Positions 34,990-42,788 of a DNA stretch of 64,000 nt are shown piece by piece (the first letter of the stretch is position 1; each line of letters begins with the position of its first letter). Made by a program: the position numbers and the translations under genes. Source of the stretch: Chondrinema litorale (GTDB lineage Bacteria; Bacteroidota; Bacteroidia; Cytophagales; Flammeovirgaceae); the NCBI RefSeq assembly GCF_026250525.1, contig NZ_CP111052.1:62001-126000 (forward strand), read 5' to 3'. The notes under the pieces were generated by a model that was given only the letters and a program-made list of their open reading frames with translations, searched no databases and was not told the origin of the DNA.

Positions 34990-36600
34990 TTAGTTGAAAG
35001 TGAGCTTAGCTAACTTGCCTCCTTTTAATGTTTGACCTGCAAAGAGAATGACTTCATTTTCTGAGATCTGTTCAGTTAAATCTGGTATCGCAAATAGATT
35101 TATTTCTTGATAAGCGAACAATATTTCTTTATGTTGAACGCCATCACTTCCTAACTCAACAATGCTAGTTATTGCCATTTTGTTTGGCTTAAAAGCCTTG
35201 AGGTTTTCTAGATTTGGATTAAGAATATTTTCTTTCTCGTCATTAAAGATAAAATATATTTTGTCTTTTATAACAATAGTTTCATAAGAAATTATATACT
35301 CTTTGTCACTATAAGCTAATTGTTTTTTATCAATTGTAGTAGACCATTCGACTTCTCCAGAAGGAGAGATATTTATACATAAAATATTGTAACAAGCTAC
35401 TTTAGATGAGTAATTAGATGATAATGAACATCTATATTCACTGATTAGTACAATACCACCATCCTCTCTTAGGATAACTTGATCTAATCTGTAATTAGTT
35501 AATTCTTTTTCCTTAATTTTTTCGATCTTATTCATCTTCTTACCATATGAATAAGCATTATCTAATAAAAATTCATCACTAAATTGATTAGTAGTACTAC
35601 TTACTATTTTTTTGTTTTGTGTATCAAATCTAAAATAAAAGCTACCAATAATACCATTTAAATCATTTTCTGAATAAAATCCACTGCAAATTACTTCATT
35701 TTGTTTTTCTGTTATAGTTAATTCAATATCAGTGATAAACTTGTCCTCTAAATCAATTATAAAAGTGTCAAACTTATTTGCTAATTCAGAGAGGCATAAC
35801 AATCGATATTTAAAATTAGGAAGACCATCTACTTCATTTTTATGTTTTTCTTTATACTCTTTCCCAAGTAGATATACTTTACCGTCGTTATTAACTTTAA
35901 CTTTTCTAATACTGAATAATTCATTTTCAAAAGGTATTTCATATGTATTACTCCAAAGCATATTAAACCCTGCTTCGTAGACTTGTACCCCAACAATTTC
36001 ATTGTCACTTTTATTTTCAGTGGTTTGCTTAAAGTATACTAAAAGCTTAGTCTTATCTCTAGAAATTATATAATCGTAAGCACCTTCTCCATTATCATTA
36101 TAAAGATTTGCTTTATTACCATTAAATGCTACCATGTTGACACTTGCAGCAAGTCGTTTTTTTTCTTGCTCAACATTTAACGTTTTTTTATTGATCTTTT
36201 GAACAAATAACTCTTTTTTTCTAATGTCCTTATTATTAAAAGTAGACATTAGGTATAATTCATCACCAAATTGAAAAACAGATTCAAGCTCATATCCCTT
36301 ATCCAGTTCAATTTTTTTCGAGCTTGTTAGTTTCATATCATTGTCATAATGTTGAAGTAAATAAGAGAATTTAACACCTCCAGCAGCAAGTGTAATTATT
36401 CCCATTTCAACTGCAGGTTGTAAAAACTTAACATATATTCCAGTTTCATCATGTCCGACTACATCACCCAATGGTGTTTTCTTTAATTTACTTTTTTCGA
36501 GATTGCTCCATTTAATATCTATTTTATCCCTGAATTTTGCTTTAGGGACAATTGATGTAAAAAAAATTAAGACAATAATAGAGATAAAAATTTTTTTCAT
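34990..36600 (-). CDS. Large secreted protein of unknown function, possible beta-propeller
   Basis: About 536 residues from the ATG at 36600 (MKKIFISIIVLIFFTSIVPK signal peptide); an earlier in-frame ATG at 36618 is less likely. The mature part consists of repeating short beta-strand segments, each with a polar loop (VFQFGDELYLMSTFNN, VKVNNDGKVYLLGKEYKE, VILREDGGIVLISEYRCS, ETIVIKDKIYFIFND). This suggests a beta-propeller or similar repeat fold. No catalytic motif or domain I can name is present. It is isolated, with no operon partner. Confidence 0.65.
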   Translation of the reverse strand: MKKIFISIIVLIFFTSIVPKAKFRDKIDIKWSNLEKSKLKKTPLGDVVGHDETGIYVKFLQPAVEMGIITLAAGGVKFSYLLQHYDNDMKLTSSKKIELDKGYELESVFQFGDELYLMSTFNNKDIRKKELFVQKINKKTLNVEQEKKRLAASVNMVAFNGNKANLYNDNGEGAYDYIISRDKTKLLVYFKQTTENKSDNEIVGVQVYEAGFNMLWSNTYEIPFENELFSIRKVKVNNDGKVYLLGKEYKEKHKNEVDGLPNFKYRLLCLSELANKFDTFIIDLEDKFITDIELTITEKQNEVICSGFYSENDLNGIIGSFYFRFDTQNKKIVSSTTNQFSDEFLLDNAYSYGKKMNKIEKIKEKELTNYRLDQVILREDGGIVLISEYRCSLSSNYSSKVACYNILCINISPSGEVEWSTTIDKKQLAYSDKEYIISYETIVIKDKIYFIFNDEKENILNPNLENLKAFKPNKMAITSIVELGSDGVQHKEILFAYQEINLFAIPDLTEQISENEVILFAGQTLKGGKLAKLTFN

Positions 36601-36840
36601 AGCGTAAAAATAATTCAATGTTAATCTCCGTAAAGTTATTCTTACAAAGAGACCTTCAATGGAAAATATGCTAAATATTAGTTAATGTACTCATGTAATT
36701 AATGAAGGGGTATTTCAATGAGATAAATACTTCATCTCTCTATTTATAATGATATGATTTTTCTAAAATTTAAAATAGTATAGTTGATTCATTTATAAAT
36801 TAGAATAACTATTTCATAAATTTCCCAATTAGTAGACTTT

Positions 36841-36883
36841 TTACCAAATGGTAATTTAGAACTTATTCTATGATTTAACTTTG
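36841..36883 (+). promoter_or_regulatory. Operator and promoter of the Crp/Fnr gene at 36888
   Basis: The inverted repeat TTACCA-AA-TGGTAA (36841-36854) is followed 22 bases later by TAACTTTG (36876-36883), a perfect TAnnTTTG -7 box. The predicted transcription start nearly coincides with the ATG at 36888, so the mRNA may be leaderless. The repeat would be centred about 41 bp upstream of it. An identical repeat lies at 37467. Confidence 0.65.
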
Positions 36884-36887
36884 CGCA

Positions 36888-37457
36888 ATGGAAGATTTTA
36901 TTGAATATATTTTACAATTCGGCAATCTGAATAAACAGCAAATTGACTTGATAAAAAGGAAAGCTAAAGAAATAGAAATCAATAAAGACGATTATCTATC
37001 GGAAGCAGGAAAAATACCAAGACAAGTTGGATTTCTTCTTGAAGGAATTTTTCGATTTTGTTACTATAACAATAGAGGTGAAGAAATTACAAATTATTTA
37101 ATTGATGAGAACCATTTTGTTACAGATTATCAAAATTTTGCTGCAAATATGGCAGCTTCTGAATATGTACAAGCTGTTACCAATTGCAAGTTGCTTGTGT
37201 TTTCCAAGAAAGATTGGGATGAGCTTTTAAACACTATTATCGGTTGGGATAAGGTTGTATCTAAAATAGTAGAAAAATGTTTGGTACAAAAAATTGAAGC
37301 AAGAAGTCCATTAGTTTCAGAAGATGCGACTACAAGGTATTTATCATTTCTTGAAAAATTTCCGACTTTTGTTAATCGTGTACCTCTGTCTTATATTGCT
37401 TCCTACTTAGGTATTACCCAACAATCATTAAGTAGAATAAGAAAAAACATTCGCTAA
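36888..37457 (+). CDS. Crp/Fnr-family transcriptional regulator, likely autoregulated
   Basis: 189 residues. It starts MEDFIEYILQFGNLNKQQID, typical of short Bacteroidota Crp/Fnr proteins. The beta-roll follows (YLSEAGKIPRQVGFLLEGIF, about 35-55; GEEITNYLIDENHFVTDY, 64-81), then a long dimer helix and the winged helix PLSYIASYLGITQQSLSRIR (about 167-186). No Cys cluster for an Fe-S centre is seen. It is followed after 80 bases by an SDR gene, and the same palindrome precedes both genes at the same promoter position. This makes it the probable activator of itself and of the SDR. Confidence 0.92.
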   Translation: MEDFIEYILQFGNLNKQQIDLIKRKAKEIEINKDDYLSEAGKIPRQVGFLLEGIFRFCYYNNRGEEITNYLIDENHFVTDYQNFAANMAASEYVQAVTNCKLLVFSKKDWDELLNTIIGWDKVVSKIVEKCLVQKIEARSPLVSEDATTRYLSFLEKFPTFVNRVPLSYIASYLGITQQSLSRIRKNIR

Positions 37458-37466
37458 AATTGCATT

Positions 37467-37510
37467 TTACCAAATGGTAAATGATTTCATTTTTTATTAG
37501 GCAAAATTTG
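37467..37510 (+). promoter_or_regulatory. Operator and promoter of the SDR gene at 37538
   Basis: TTACCAAATGGTAA recurs at 37467-37480, identical to the copy at 36841. It is followed 23 bases later by AAAATTTG (37503-37510), one mismatch from TAnnTTTG. Spacing matches that at the Crp/Fnr gene, placing the palindrome near -41 in both. Confidence 0.6.
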
Positions 37511-37537
37511 TAGTACACAAATTAAATTAAAGGAAAA

Positions 37538-38305
37538 ATGAAGTCAGCATTTATAACAGGAGCTAACAAAGGAATTGGTTTAGCTACAGCTAAGCAACTT
37601 TTGCAAAAAGGTTTTTATGTTTATATCGGAAGCAGAAACTTGGAAAATGGTTTACAAGTTATTGAAAAGCTTAAAGCACAAGGTTATTCAAATGTAGAAG
37701 CCATTCAGATTGATGTAACTGATAATAATTCAGTAAAAAACGCAAGGGTAGAACTTGGCAAGAGAATAGGAATTTTAGATGTTTTAATAAATAACGCAGG
37801 TATTAGTGGAGTAAAGTTTGACCAGAATGGCAATTACATTCCACAAACTTGGACAGCTACAGAAGCAACCATAGACACATTTAAAGAAGTATATGATACA
37901 AATGTTTATGGAGTGGTTAGAGTAACACAAGCCTTTTTGGATTTATTAAAAAAATCGGCTGAACCTAGAATTGTAATGGTCAGTTCAACAGTTGGTTCGC
38001 TTACACTTCAAAGTGATCCGAATTGGCAGGCATATTCATATGGAAAATTTGCTGTATATGGCTCATCAAAATCGGCTTTGAATATGTATACGGTACATTT
38101 GGCTTATGAACTTCGCGATACACCATTTAAAGTAAATATGGTAGATCCTGGTTATACCAAAACTGATTTTACAAATTACAATGGTGGTGAAGTTGAAGAA
38201 GCAGGAAAACGAATTGCAAAATATGCTTTGATTGATGAGAATAGTGTAACAGGGAGGTTTTTTAGCGAAGAAACCAATCCTGAGACAGGTGAAATTGGTT
38301 GGTAA
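37538..38305 (+). CDS. Short-chain dehydrogenase/reductase (SDR)
   Basis: 255 residues with a Rossmann fold. The cofactor motif TGANKGIG lies at 7-14, LINNAG marks the central sheet, Ser sits in VMVSSTVGS, and the catalytic Tyr-x-x-x-Lys is in VYGSSKSALN. VDPGYTKTDFTNYNGG follows the PG motif, as in carbonyl-reductase-like SDRs, and the end ...SEETNPETGEIGW is typical of that group. It is a cytoplasmic NADPH-dependent carbonyl reductase of unknown substrate. It is controlled by the operator at 37467 and ends before a good terminator. Confidence 0.93.
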   Translation: MKSAFITGANKGIGLATAKQLLQKGFYVYIGSRNLENGLQVIEKLKAQGYSNVEAIQIDVTDNNSVKNARVELGKRIGILDVLINNAGISGVKFDQNGNYIPQTWTATEATIDTFKEVYDTNVYGVVRVTQAFLDLLKKSAEPRIVMVSSTVGSLTLQSDPNWQAYSYGKFAVYGSSKSALNMYTVHLAYELRDTPFKVNMVDPGYTKTDFTNYNGGEVEEAGKRIAKYALIDENSVTGRFFSEETNPETGEIGW

Positions 38306-38679
38306 TGAAAATACCAAATAGCTAATTTATATTTATTAATAGCAAAAAGGAATCAACTTAAATTCGATCCTTTTTTGCTATTGTTTTCTATTAGTAATTG
38401 ATGAAATAATAAATTATTTAAAAAAAAATACCAGATAGTCTAAATAGGATTTGAAGCTATTTTCATTTCTTATTAGGAATGAAAGAGATTAACTATTTTT
38501 TTGTTTAAGGATAAAGAACAGAATCATTTATTCAATTTAACATAATGTAAATTATGAATGCTTCATAAAGTATTGATTATCAGTTATATAAATGTGATAA
38601 ATCCTAAAAATCTCTACATTATCGTCATTAAATCTGATATAGCTTCTTTTTATACTTTAACTGATTCTATAAGAGAAGT
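38306..38679. other. Intergenic region between convergent genes
   Basis: It contains the SDR terminator at 38338-38382 and otherwise AT-rich sequence with no ORF or repeat recognised. Confidence 0.35.
38338..38382 (+). terminator. Terminator of the SDR gene
   Basis: AATAGCAAAAAGGA and TCCTTTTTTGCTATT form a 14-bp stem with one bulge, starting 33 bases after the SDR stop. A run of Ts lies in the descending arm. Confidence 0.7.
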
Positions 38680-38729
38680 TAAATAAACAAACAGGGAGTT
38701 TTAAAATATATACCCTGTTTGTTTATTTA
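38680..38729 (-). terminator. Terminator overlapping the stop codon of the Gly-rich protein gene
   Basis: TAAATAAACAAACAGGG (38680-38696) and CCCTGTTTGTTTATTTA (38713-38729) form a perfect 17-bp stem. The stop codon of the minus-strand gene (38727-38729) is part of the stem, so terminating ribosomes would disturb folding. This is an unusual, tight arrangement. Confidence 0.75.
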
Positions 38730-38990
38730 GGAAAAACCATTTCCTCCTCTGTTAGAGAAAACACCGTTACCGACATTTGTACCTTCTGCGAAACCATGGC
38801 CTCCAGTACCGCCAACTCCACTAATAATACCTCCTCCACCTTTAGTGGAATGGATATATTTACCATGATCACGATCTCCATGTGCAGTTAATTTACCTCC
38901 TGTTTCTCGTTCTCCATTAATTGGAGCATTTGCAAAAGCAAATGTGATTGTTAACAAAGATATTACAATTAAATTGATTAGCTTTTTCAT
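38727..38990 (-). CDS. Small secreted Gly/His-rich protein
   Basis: 87 residues. A signal peptide (MKKLINLIVISLLTITFAFA) leaves a mature peptide of about 65 residues with no Cys and an extreme Gly content: TGGKLTAHGDRDHGKYIHST then KGGGGIISGVGGTGGHGF and NVGNGVFSNRGGNGFS. The first third has several His residues. It may be a structural, adhesive or metal-binding exported peptide; no family is recognised. It is monocistronic, with a strong terminator fused to its stop codon, which suggests a stable, abundant short mRNA. Confidence 0.65.
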   Translation of the reverse strand: MKKLINLIVISLLTITFAFANAPINGERETGGKLTAHGDRDHGKYIHSTKGGGGIISGVGGTGGHGFAEGTNVGNGVFSNRGGNGFS

Positions 38991-39173
38991 AACAAAAAAT
39001 TAGATTAAAAAATAGCTTATATATTTTATACCTGTTTTAGGTGGTTTTGTTACAAAATTTCGGGAAATATTAATTTGAATAAAATAACATTGATTTTAGT
39101 TGATAGCAGATTTTTTGAAAATTTCTAACTTAAAAAATTGAAGGCAGCATAATATTAATTGTTTTTGTTGTGA

Positions 39174-39362
39174 ATTGCGATTGCCTTAGAGGTTACAACA
39201 GATTACTTACTAGGAGATGTCGAGGAAGATCATATTAAGGATACAGTATTACTCAAATACTTTAAGGAAATAGACAACATGCCTGATGACTTTAAAAATA
39301 CCATGCTAACTGTAATAGAAGCTTATGTACAGAATTTTAGGGCTAAACAGGCTTATGTATAA
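39174..39362 (+). pseudogene. C-terminal remnant of an XRE-family regulator
   Basis: 62 codons without a start translate as IAIALEVTTDYLLGDVEEDH and then KYFKEIDNMPDDFKNT, ending FRAKQAYV. This is the region after the helix-turn-helix of Bacteroidota XRE repressors (ALEVTTDYLLG..., ...EAYVRDxKxRQAY). The DNA-binding domain is missing, so the gene is dead. It borders the insertion-sequence cluster. Confidence 0.65.
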
Positions 39363-39385
39363 AAACAAAAGGTCGGTATGACCCA

Positions 39386-39407
39386 GTCGGTGCGAGACGC
39401 AGCCGAC
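39386..39407. other. GC-rich hairpin in an otherwise AT-rich region
   Basis: GTCGGTGCG-AGA-CGCA-g-CCGAC folds into a compact hairpin. A second potential stem, AGTTG...CAACT, lies about 50 bases on (near 39432-39459). The 39371-39460 segment is clearly richer in G+C than its flanks. It could be a subterminal hairpin of a transposon (as in IS200/IS605) or a small structured RNA. Confidence 0.35.
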
Positions 39408-39549
39408 CAGTTTATCATTCTTGGCTAAGACCAGTTGGAGGGAGCCCCATTCAACTAGCATCTAATTTCTTTTATTTTTAGCTAAAACGAGTTTAGGCAT
39501 TAATAATAAATCTACTAGGGTATGACAGGGTGCACGACAAACTTCCTGA

Positions 39550-40542
39550 TTATGCGGCAGCTTTCCCAGTCCTTATGATGTTAATTATCTTGTTCCAATT
39601 TGCACTTTTCTTGGTTACTCTGAGTTGAAGCATGGCCTGAGCCCCTTTTTTTGACCATCTTTGCCCTGATAGTTTCACCCTTTTTTGTATCACGTTCCGA
39701 TGTGCCGACTCTATGGCACCACTTCCGATGAAAACCCCATTTTTTCGTAATGTACCATAATACATCCTTTGTAGGTTCTTCAGGTAATATTCCTTTAGCC
39801 TTTTCAGCATTGGGAGGCTTTCTGGAATTATCCGTTCGGCCAGCCAATCCATATGATGTGTCAATGCCTCCACCCGGTCAGTGAGTAGATAGTTCTCTAC
39901 ACCACCTATCCAATTGTCATAGTCCACTTTTTCCTTGAAGGCTACCTTGGCAAAATCATGGGCATATTCCATAGCGTGGAAATAGTCCAATATTTGAACA
40001 GCATTTGGGTATTTCTCCGTTACCCATTTCCATATCCATGGTGCTCCATCAGCAATAAATATCGGATGCTGAACCTTGAGGATGATGGCTTGTAGTCTTG
40101 GAAGGAACTCCTCCGAACTGCCTAGGTGCGCTACGTATTCCGATTTACCAATATCTATCTGTGAAGCTTCCAAGTCTTCTTTGATTGGAACTTTGAATAC
40201 CCTACCCAGCTTAACTTCCTTCCATTTTTCCTCTCTTGTCAAGATCATTGAACCATTCATCTCGATATAATGATAGTGGGTCGAAATGGTATCTGTATAT
40301 GGTTTTACCTCTGCTTTTGAGCTTCTTAACACCTGCTCATCTTCCATTATCTGGCCTATCCTTTCACTGACACGCTCTATCTGTTTGGCGCTCACCTTGA
40401 TCCCTAATAGCTTTTCCAACGTTTCACTGGCCTGTTCAAATACATGGTCGCTATACAGGTACACCATCAATTCCTGAAGATAGGCACTTATCCTGAAGCC
40501 ATGGGGACATGTGGCTAAAGGATGGCTTTTCTCCAGTATCAA
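39550..40542 (-). CDS. ISKra4-family transposase, main frame (reached by -1 frameshift)
   Basis: About 330 residues of a DDE-type transposase: SHPLATCPHGFRISAYLQEL, then HPIFIADGAPWIWKWV, the YFHAMEYAHDFAK region and a C-terminal end with NGVFIGSGAIESAHRNV. These are features of ISKra4-type transposases (GSGxIExxxRxxVxxRxK). The frame is open upstream of the TTG at 40542 and has no good start. It is in the -1 frame relative to the short ORF before it. A fusion through A_AAA_AAG at 40563-40571 reads ...NIKKK-VRTSLGTLILEKSH. The frame is otherwise intact, so the element may be mobile. Confidence 0.85.
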   Translation of the reverse strand: MILEKSHPLATCPHGFRISAYLQELMVYLYSDHVFEQASETLEKLLGIKVSAKQIERVSERIGQIMEDEQVLRSSKAEVKPYTDTISTHYHYIEMNGSMILTREEKWKEVKLGRVFKVPIKEDLEASQIDIGKSEYVAHLGSSEEFLPRLQAIILKVQHPIFIADGAPWIWKWVTEKYPNAVQILDYFHAMEYAHDFAKVAFKEKVDYDNWIGGVENYLLTDRVEALTHHMDWLAERIIPESLPMLKRLKEYYLKNLQRMYYGTLRKNGVFIGSGAIESAHRNVIQKRVKLSGQRWSKKGAQAMLQLRVTKKSANWNKIINIIRTGKAAA

Positions 40543-40559
40543 TGTACCTAGGCTTGTTC

Positions 40560-40760
40560 TTACTTTTTTTTAATATTCTTCTTGTAATTACCATTACCTA
40601 AACCATCCTGTAAGACCTCCCTGCCGAGTTTGAACCAGAGTTCAACGAATGTTTTTTCATACTCGTAAAAATCTGTTTGGCCTTTTTGTGACTCTTTCGC
40701 GGCTGCAAGCCACGCCTTTAGTTCATTGGCTATCTTTTGGGTAATGGCATCCTCTTTCAT
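40560..40760 (-). CDS. ISKra4-family transposase, N-terminal frame
   Basis: 66 codons beginning MKEDAITQKIANELKAWLAA, with FYEYEKTFVELWFKLGREVL resembling the N-terminal segment of ISKra4 transposases. It ends KKNIKKK-stop in a run of eight A residues followed by G (A_AAA_AAG then TAA), a classical -1 slippery site. Translation would thus give a short product by default and the full transposase after frameshifting. Confidence 0.75.
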   Translation of the reverse strand: MKEDAITQKIANELKAWLAAAKESQKGQTDFYEYEKTFVELWFKLGREVLQDGLGNGNYKKNIKKK

Positions 40761-40815
40761 CTTTTTGGATTCTTTTGGTTTGTACTATTACAAGATAGTC
40801 ATTATCCTTGATTAA

Positions 40816-41379
40816 TCAAGGATTACACATTAATTCGGGAAGTTTGTCGTGCACCCGGTGCATTCCATGCCGGGCATTATCTAATACCACTAGCGTTTTT
40901 TTATTAATTCTTTCACTTAAATTAGACAATACTTCAACCACTGTTTTTGCCTTGCATGCCTCTGGCATTATATAGCCGTAAAAGCTTTGTCTATGGATAT
41001 TAAGTGTTCCCAAAACTGTCCAATTAGTTGAACTGCGTTTAGCAGGAAGCAAAATTTGCTGTCCCATTGGTTGCCAACCATAAGGCACATTTGGGTTTAA
41101 ATTAAAACCTGATACGTCCATACGGTGCCACGCGAAAAACCAAACTATCATCCCTTCTTTTGCTTGTTGCTCTAGACAGCTTAATTCTAACTTGAAAAAC
41201 TCAAAAAGTACTTCATCTCTTTCTGGTTTTATGCTCTTTCGATAGCGCTTCCATACCAATCTATATCTTTTGAAAATATCTTTCAACGTTTGTATATGGC
41301 AACTTTTACCTCTACTAGTGATCACTTCCTGAAGAAATATTTTTATCCTTTGGATGCCCAAACAGGCTTTTTGGATCAT
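40816..41379 (-). pseudogene. IS630-type transposase, catalytic part truncated by ISKra4
   Basis: 187 codons: PNVPYGWQPMGQQILLPAKR and VVLDNARHG are IS630 catalytic-domain features, the second including the second Asp (167). The sequence then runs into the ISKra4 terminal repeat, which encodes the artificial tail RVHDKLPELMCNP. The final Glu block (PxYSPxLNxIExxW) is missing, so it cannot transpose. The start overlaps the HTH ORF (ATGA) in the -1 frame. Confidence 0.8.
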
Positions 41380-41657
41380 TTTTTTTCTTCTGTTTCTGTA
41401 TAGATACGTCTTCGACCACTTTTAGGAAGATTAGCCAAGTTGTTCATTTTTCCTTGATCCCATCGATTGAACCAACGAGATATTGTATCACGATTTACTT
41501 CTAATATATCTACGATTTGCTCCATAGTATAGCCTTTTATACTCAGCAATAACCCTTCTATGCGAACAGATTCCTGTCGACTCATTGGTTCTTTAAGTCG
41601 AGCTTTTAATAATTCAACTTCTTCTTTACTTGCCTTGATAAATCGATGTTGTCTCAT
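41376..41657 (-). CDS. IS630-type transposase, N-terminal HTH frame
   Basis: 93 residues beginning MRQHRFIKASKEEVELLKAR. The helix-turn-helix is GYTMEQIVDILEVNRDTISR and WFNRW, a typical IS630 N-terminal ORF. It ends ...TETEEKK in a run of eight A residues before TGA, where a -1 shift would join it to the catalytic frame at 41379. As the catalytic part is truncated, only the DNA-binding portion survives. It might interfere with related elements but is probably inert. Confidence 0.7.
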   Translation of the reverse strand: MRQHRFIKASKEEVELLKARLKEPMSRQESVRIEGLLLSIKGYTMEQIVDILEVNRDTISRWFNRWDQGKMNNLANLPKSGRRRIYTETEEKK

Positions 41658-41703
41658 AACTCAAAGCTATTCATTTTTTAAATACTTTATTTCTTTTTTG
41701 TAG

Positions 41704-41922
41704 TTACTTAAATTGACTCCTTTCAATCAAATTCGGAAAATCATTTTTGTGGCAACTAGCTATCTTTTTAAATAAAAGGTTTTCGCTGTCAATAGTAAGA
41801 TATTCACTGGTTAAAGTAAGGGCAATTATTTGGATATCAGCCATTTTAGGTTTGGAGCCGGTCCTATTTAAGTTACCATAGCAATTAAAAATATTATTGG
41901 TAAAAGACTTGATCGTTTCCAA
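41704..41922 (-). pseudogene. N-terminal fragment of an IS982-family transposase
   Basis: About 72 codons include GSKPKMADIQIIALTLTSEY and DSENLLFKKIASCHKNDFPN, ending LIERSQF. This is the conserved N-terminal part of IS982 transposases (RxSKLxDIExIxLxLxxEY...SENxLFxxL...FPNLIxRSxF). The frame extends a little further upstream (KRNYDKIL), but there is no ATG, and the DDE domain is absent. Confidence 0.7.
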
Positions 41923-42282
41923 AATTTTATCGTAATTTCTTTTAATGTCATGTATCTTTCTAATGGGTTTAATTGATTTGTTTGCACTATTAATTTACTC
42001 ATTTATAGAAAGATGCTCCTTTTTTTACCTATTTCTTTGAAATTAATTCACCCAACGGATTATTCTTACTATATTTTCTGCTCTTTTTTGCCCAACAACT
42101 CCATCGATACTTCCCCTCAATTCCGCTTGTAGCCTTAGGGCTTCTTCCAAAAGCTAACTACCAGAAAGATGCAAGTTGTTTCAATTAATCAATAAGCTTG
42201 CTTAAGCTAATCGCTGGATTCAAGGACAATACACCTTCCCTTAAAGTAAATATTTTATTCAAAAGTACTTCTCTCATTTCAA
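41923..42282. other. Debris between IS fragments and the DUF3592-like gene
   Basis: About 360 bases. A minus-strand stretch at 42043-42156 stays open for about 36 codons and reads LLEEALRLQAELRGSIDGVV then GQKRAENIVRIIRWVN. It looks protein-like but matches no family I recognise. The remainder is unremarkable. Confidence 0.3.
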
Positions 42283-42675
42283 CTACCTAATTATTACATT
42301 AAGGGGAGACTCATAGGCGTGTTTTATATTGATCTCATCTCCTACTCTTAATTGGGTCTCAAATTTAGTCTTATATTCTTCAGGTTGTAAATCAAACTTT
42401 TGAGAATAACTGTTCCCATTAAAATTATAGTCAACAATAATTTGATAATATTTTACCCTATGCCCAGTTTGTTCATTCATGGTATAATTGACATAATCTA
42501 TTGATTTCACTATTGCGGTATTATCTACTCCATCTTTTTCTATATCTTGGTTTTTATTATGCTCGACATAAAATAGCACACTCATAATCAACACAATAAA
42601 ACCGACTATTTTTAGCATCAAAGGTTTGCCTGTTTTAGTTTCTTTTTCTTCGTGCTTGACTTTCTTTTTTTTCAT
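42283..42675 (-). CDS. Small membrane protein, DUF3592-like
   Basis: 130 residues. A very basic N-terminus (MKKKKVKHEEKETKTGK) precedes one membrane helix (LMLKIVGFIVLIMSVLFYV, about 19-37). A beta-rich domain of about 80 residues follows, with TAIVKSIDYVNYTMN, YYQIIVDYNFNGNSYSQKF and VGDEINIKHAYESPLNVIIR. This is the layout of DUF3592 domains (conserved V-x-V-x-Y...G...DPxxP). The basic start suggests the domain lies outside the cytoplasm. Function is unknown and there is no operon partner. Confidence 0.65.
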   Translation of the reverse strand: MKKKKVKHEEKETKTGKPLMLKIVGFIVLIMSVLFYVEHNKNQDIEKDGVDNTAIVKSIDYVNYTMNEQTGHRVKYYQIIVDYNFNGNSYSQKFDLQPEEYKTKFETQLRVGDEINIKHAYESPLNVIIR

Positions 42676-42788
42676 ATATCAATTCATTTTTGAATTTTAA
42701 GTATCACGAAAATATATCATAAATGAATTAAAAAACATAAGACAAAGCCACTTTGAACATACAGCCCGTCTTTAACTTTTATACTTAA

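Larger units (their letters stand above)
39528..40856 (-). mobile_element. ISKra4-like insertion sequence, complete with 19-bp terminal inverted repeats
   Basis: GGGTGCACGACAAACTTCC at 39528-39546 is repeated, inverted and perfect, at 40838-40856. It bounds a 1329-bp element carrying both transposase frames. The right end interrupts an IS630-type transposase gene. No direct repeat flanks the element (TATGACAG versus GGTGCATT), and the rest of the IS630 gene is absent beyond the left end. Insertion was therefore accompanied or followed by a deletion. Confidence 0.85.

Noticed and set aside
39581..39847. 88-codon ORF inside the ISKra4-like transposase
   Set aside because: It is a basic, low-quality frame fully nested in the transposase gene, the shadow of a real gene.
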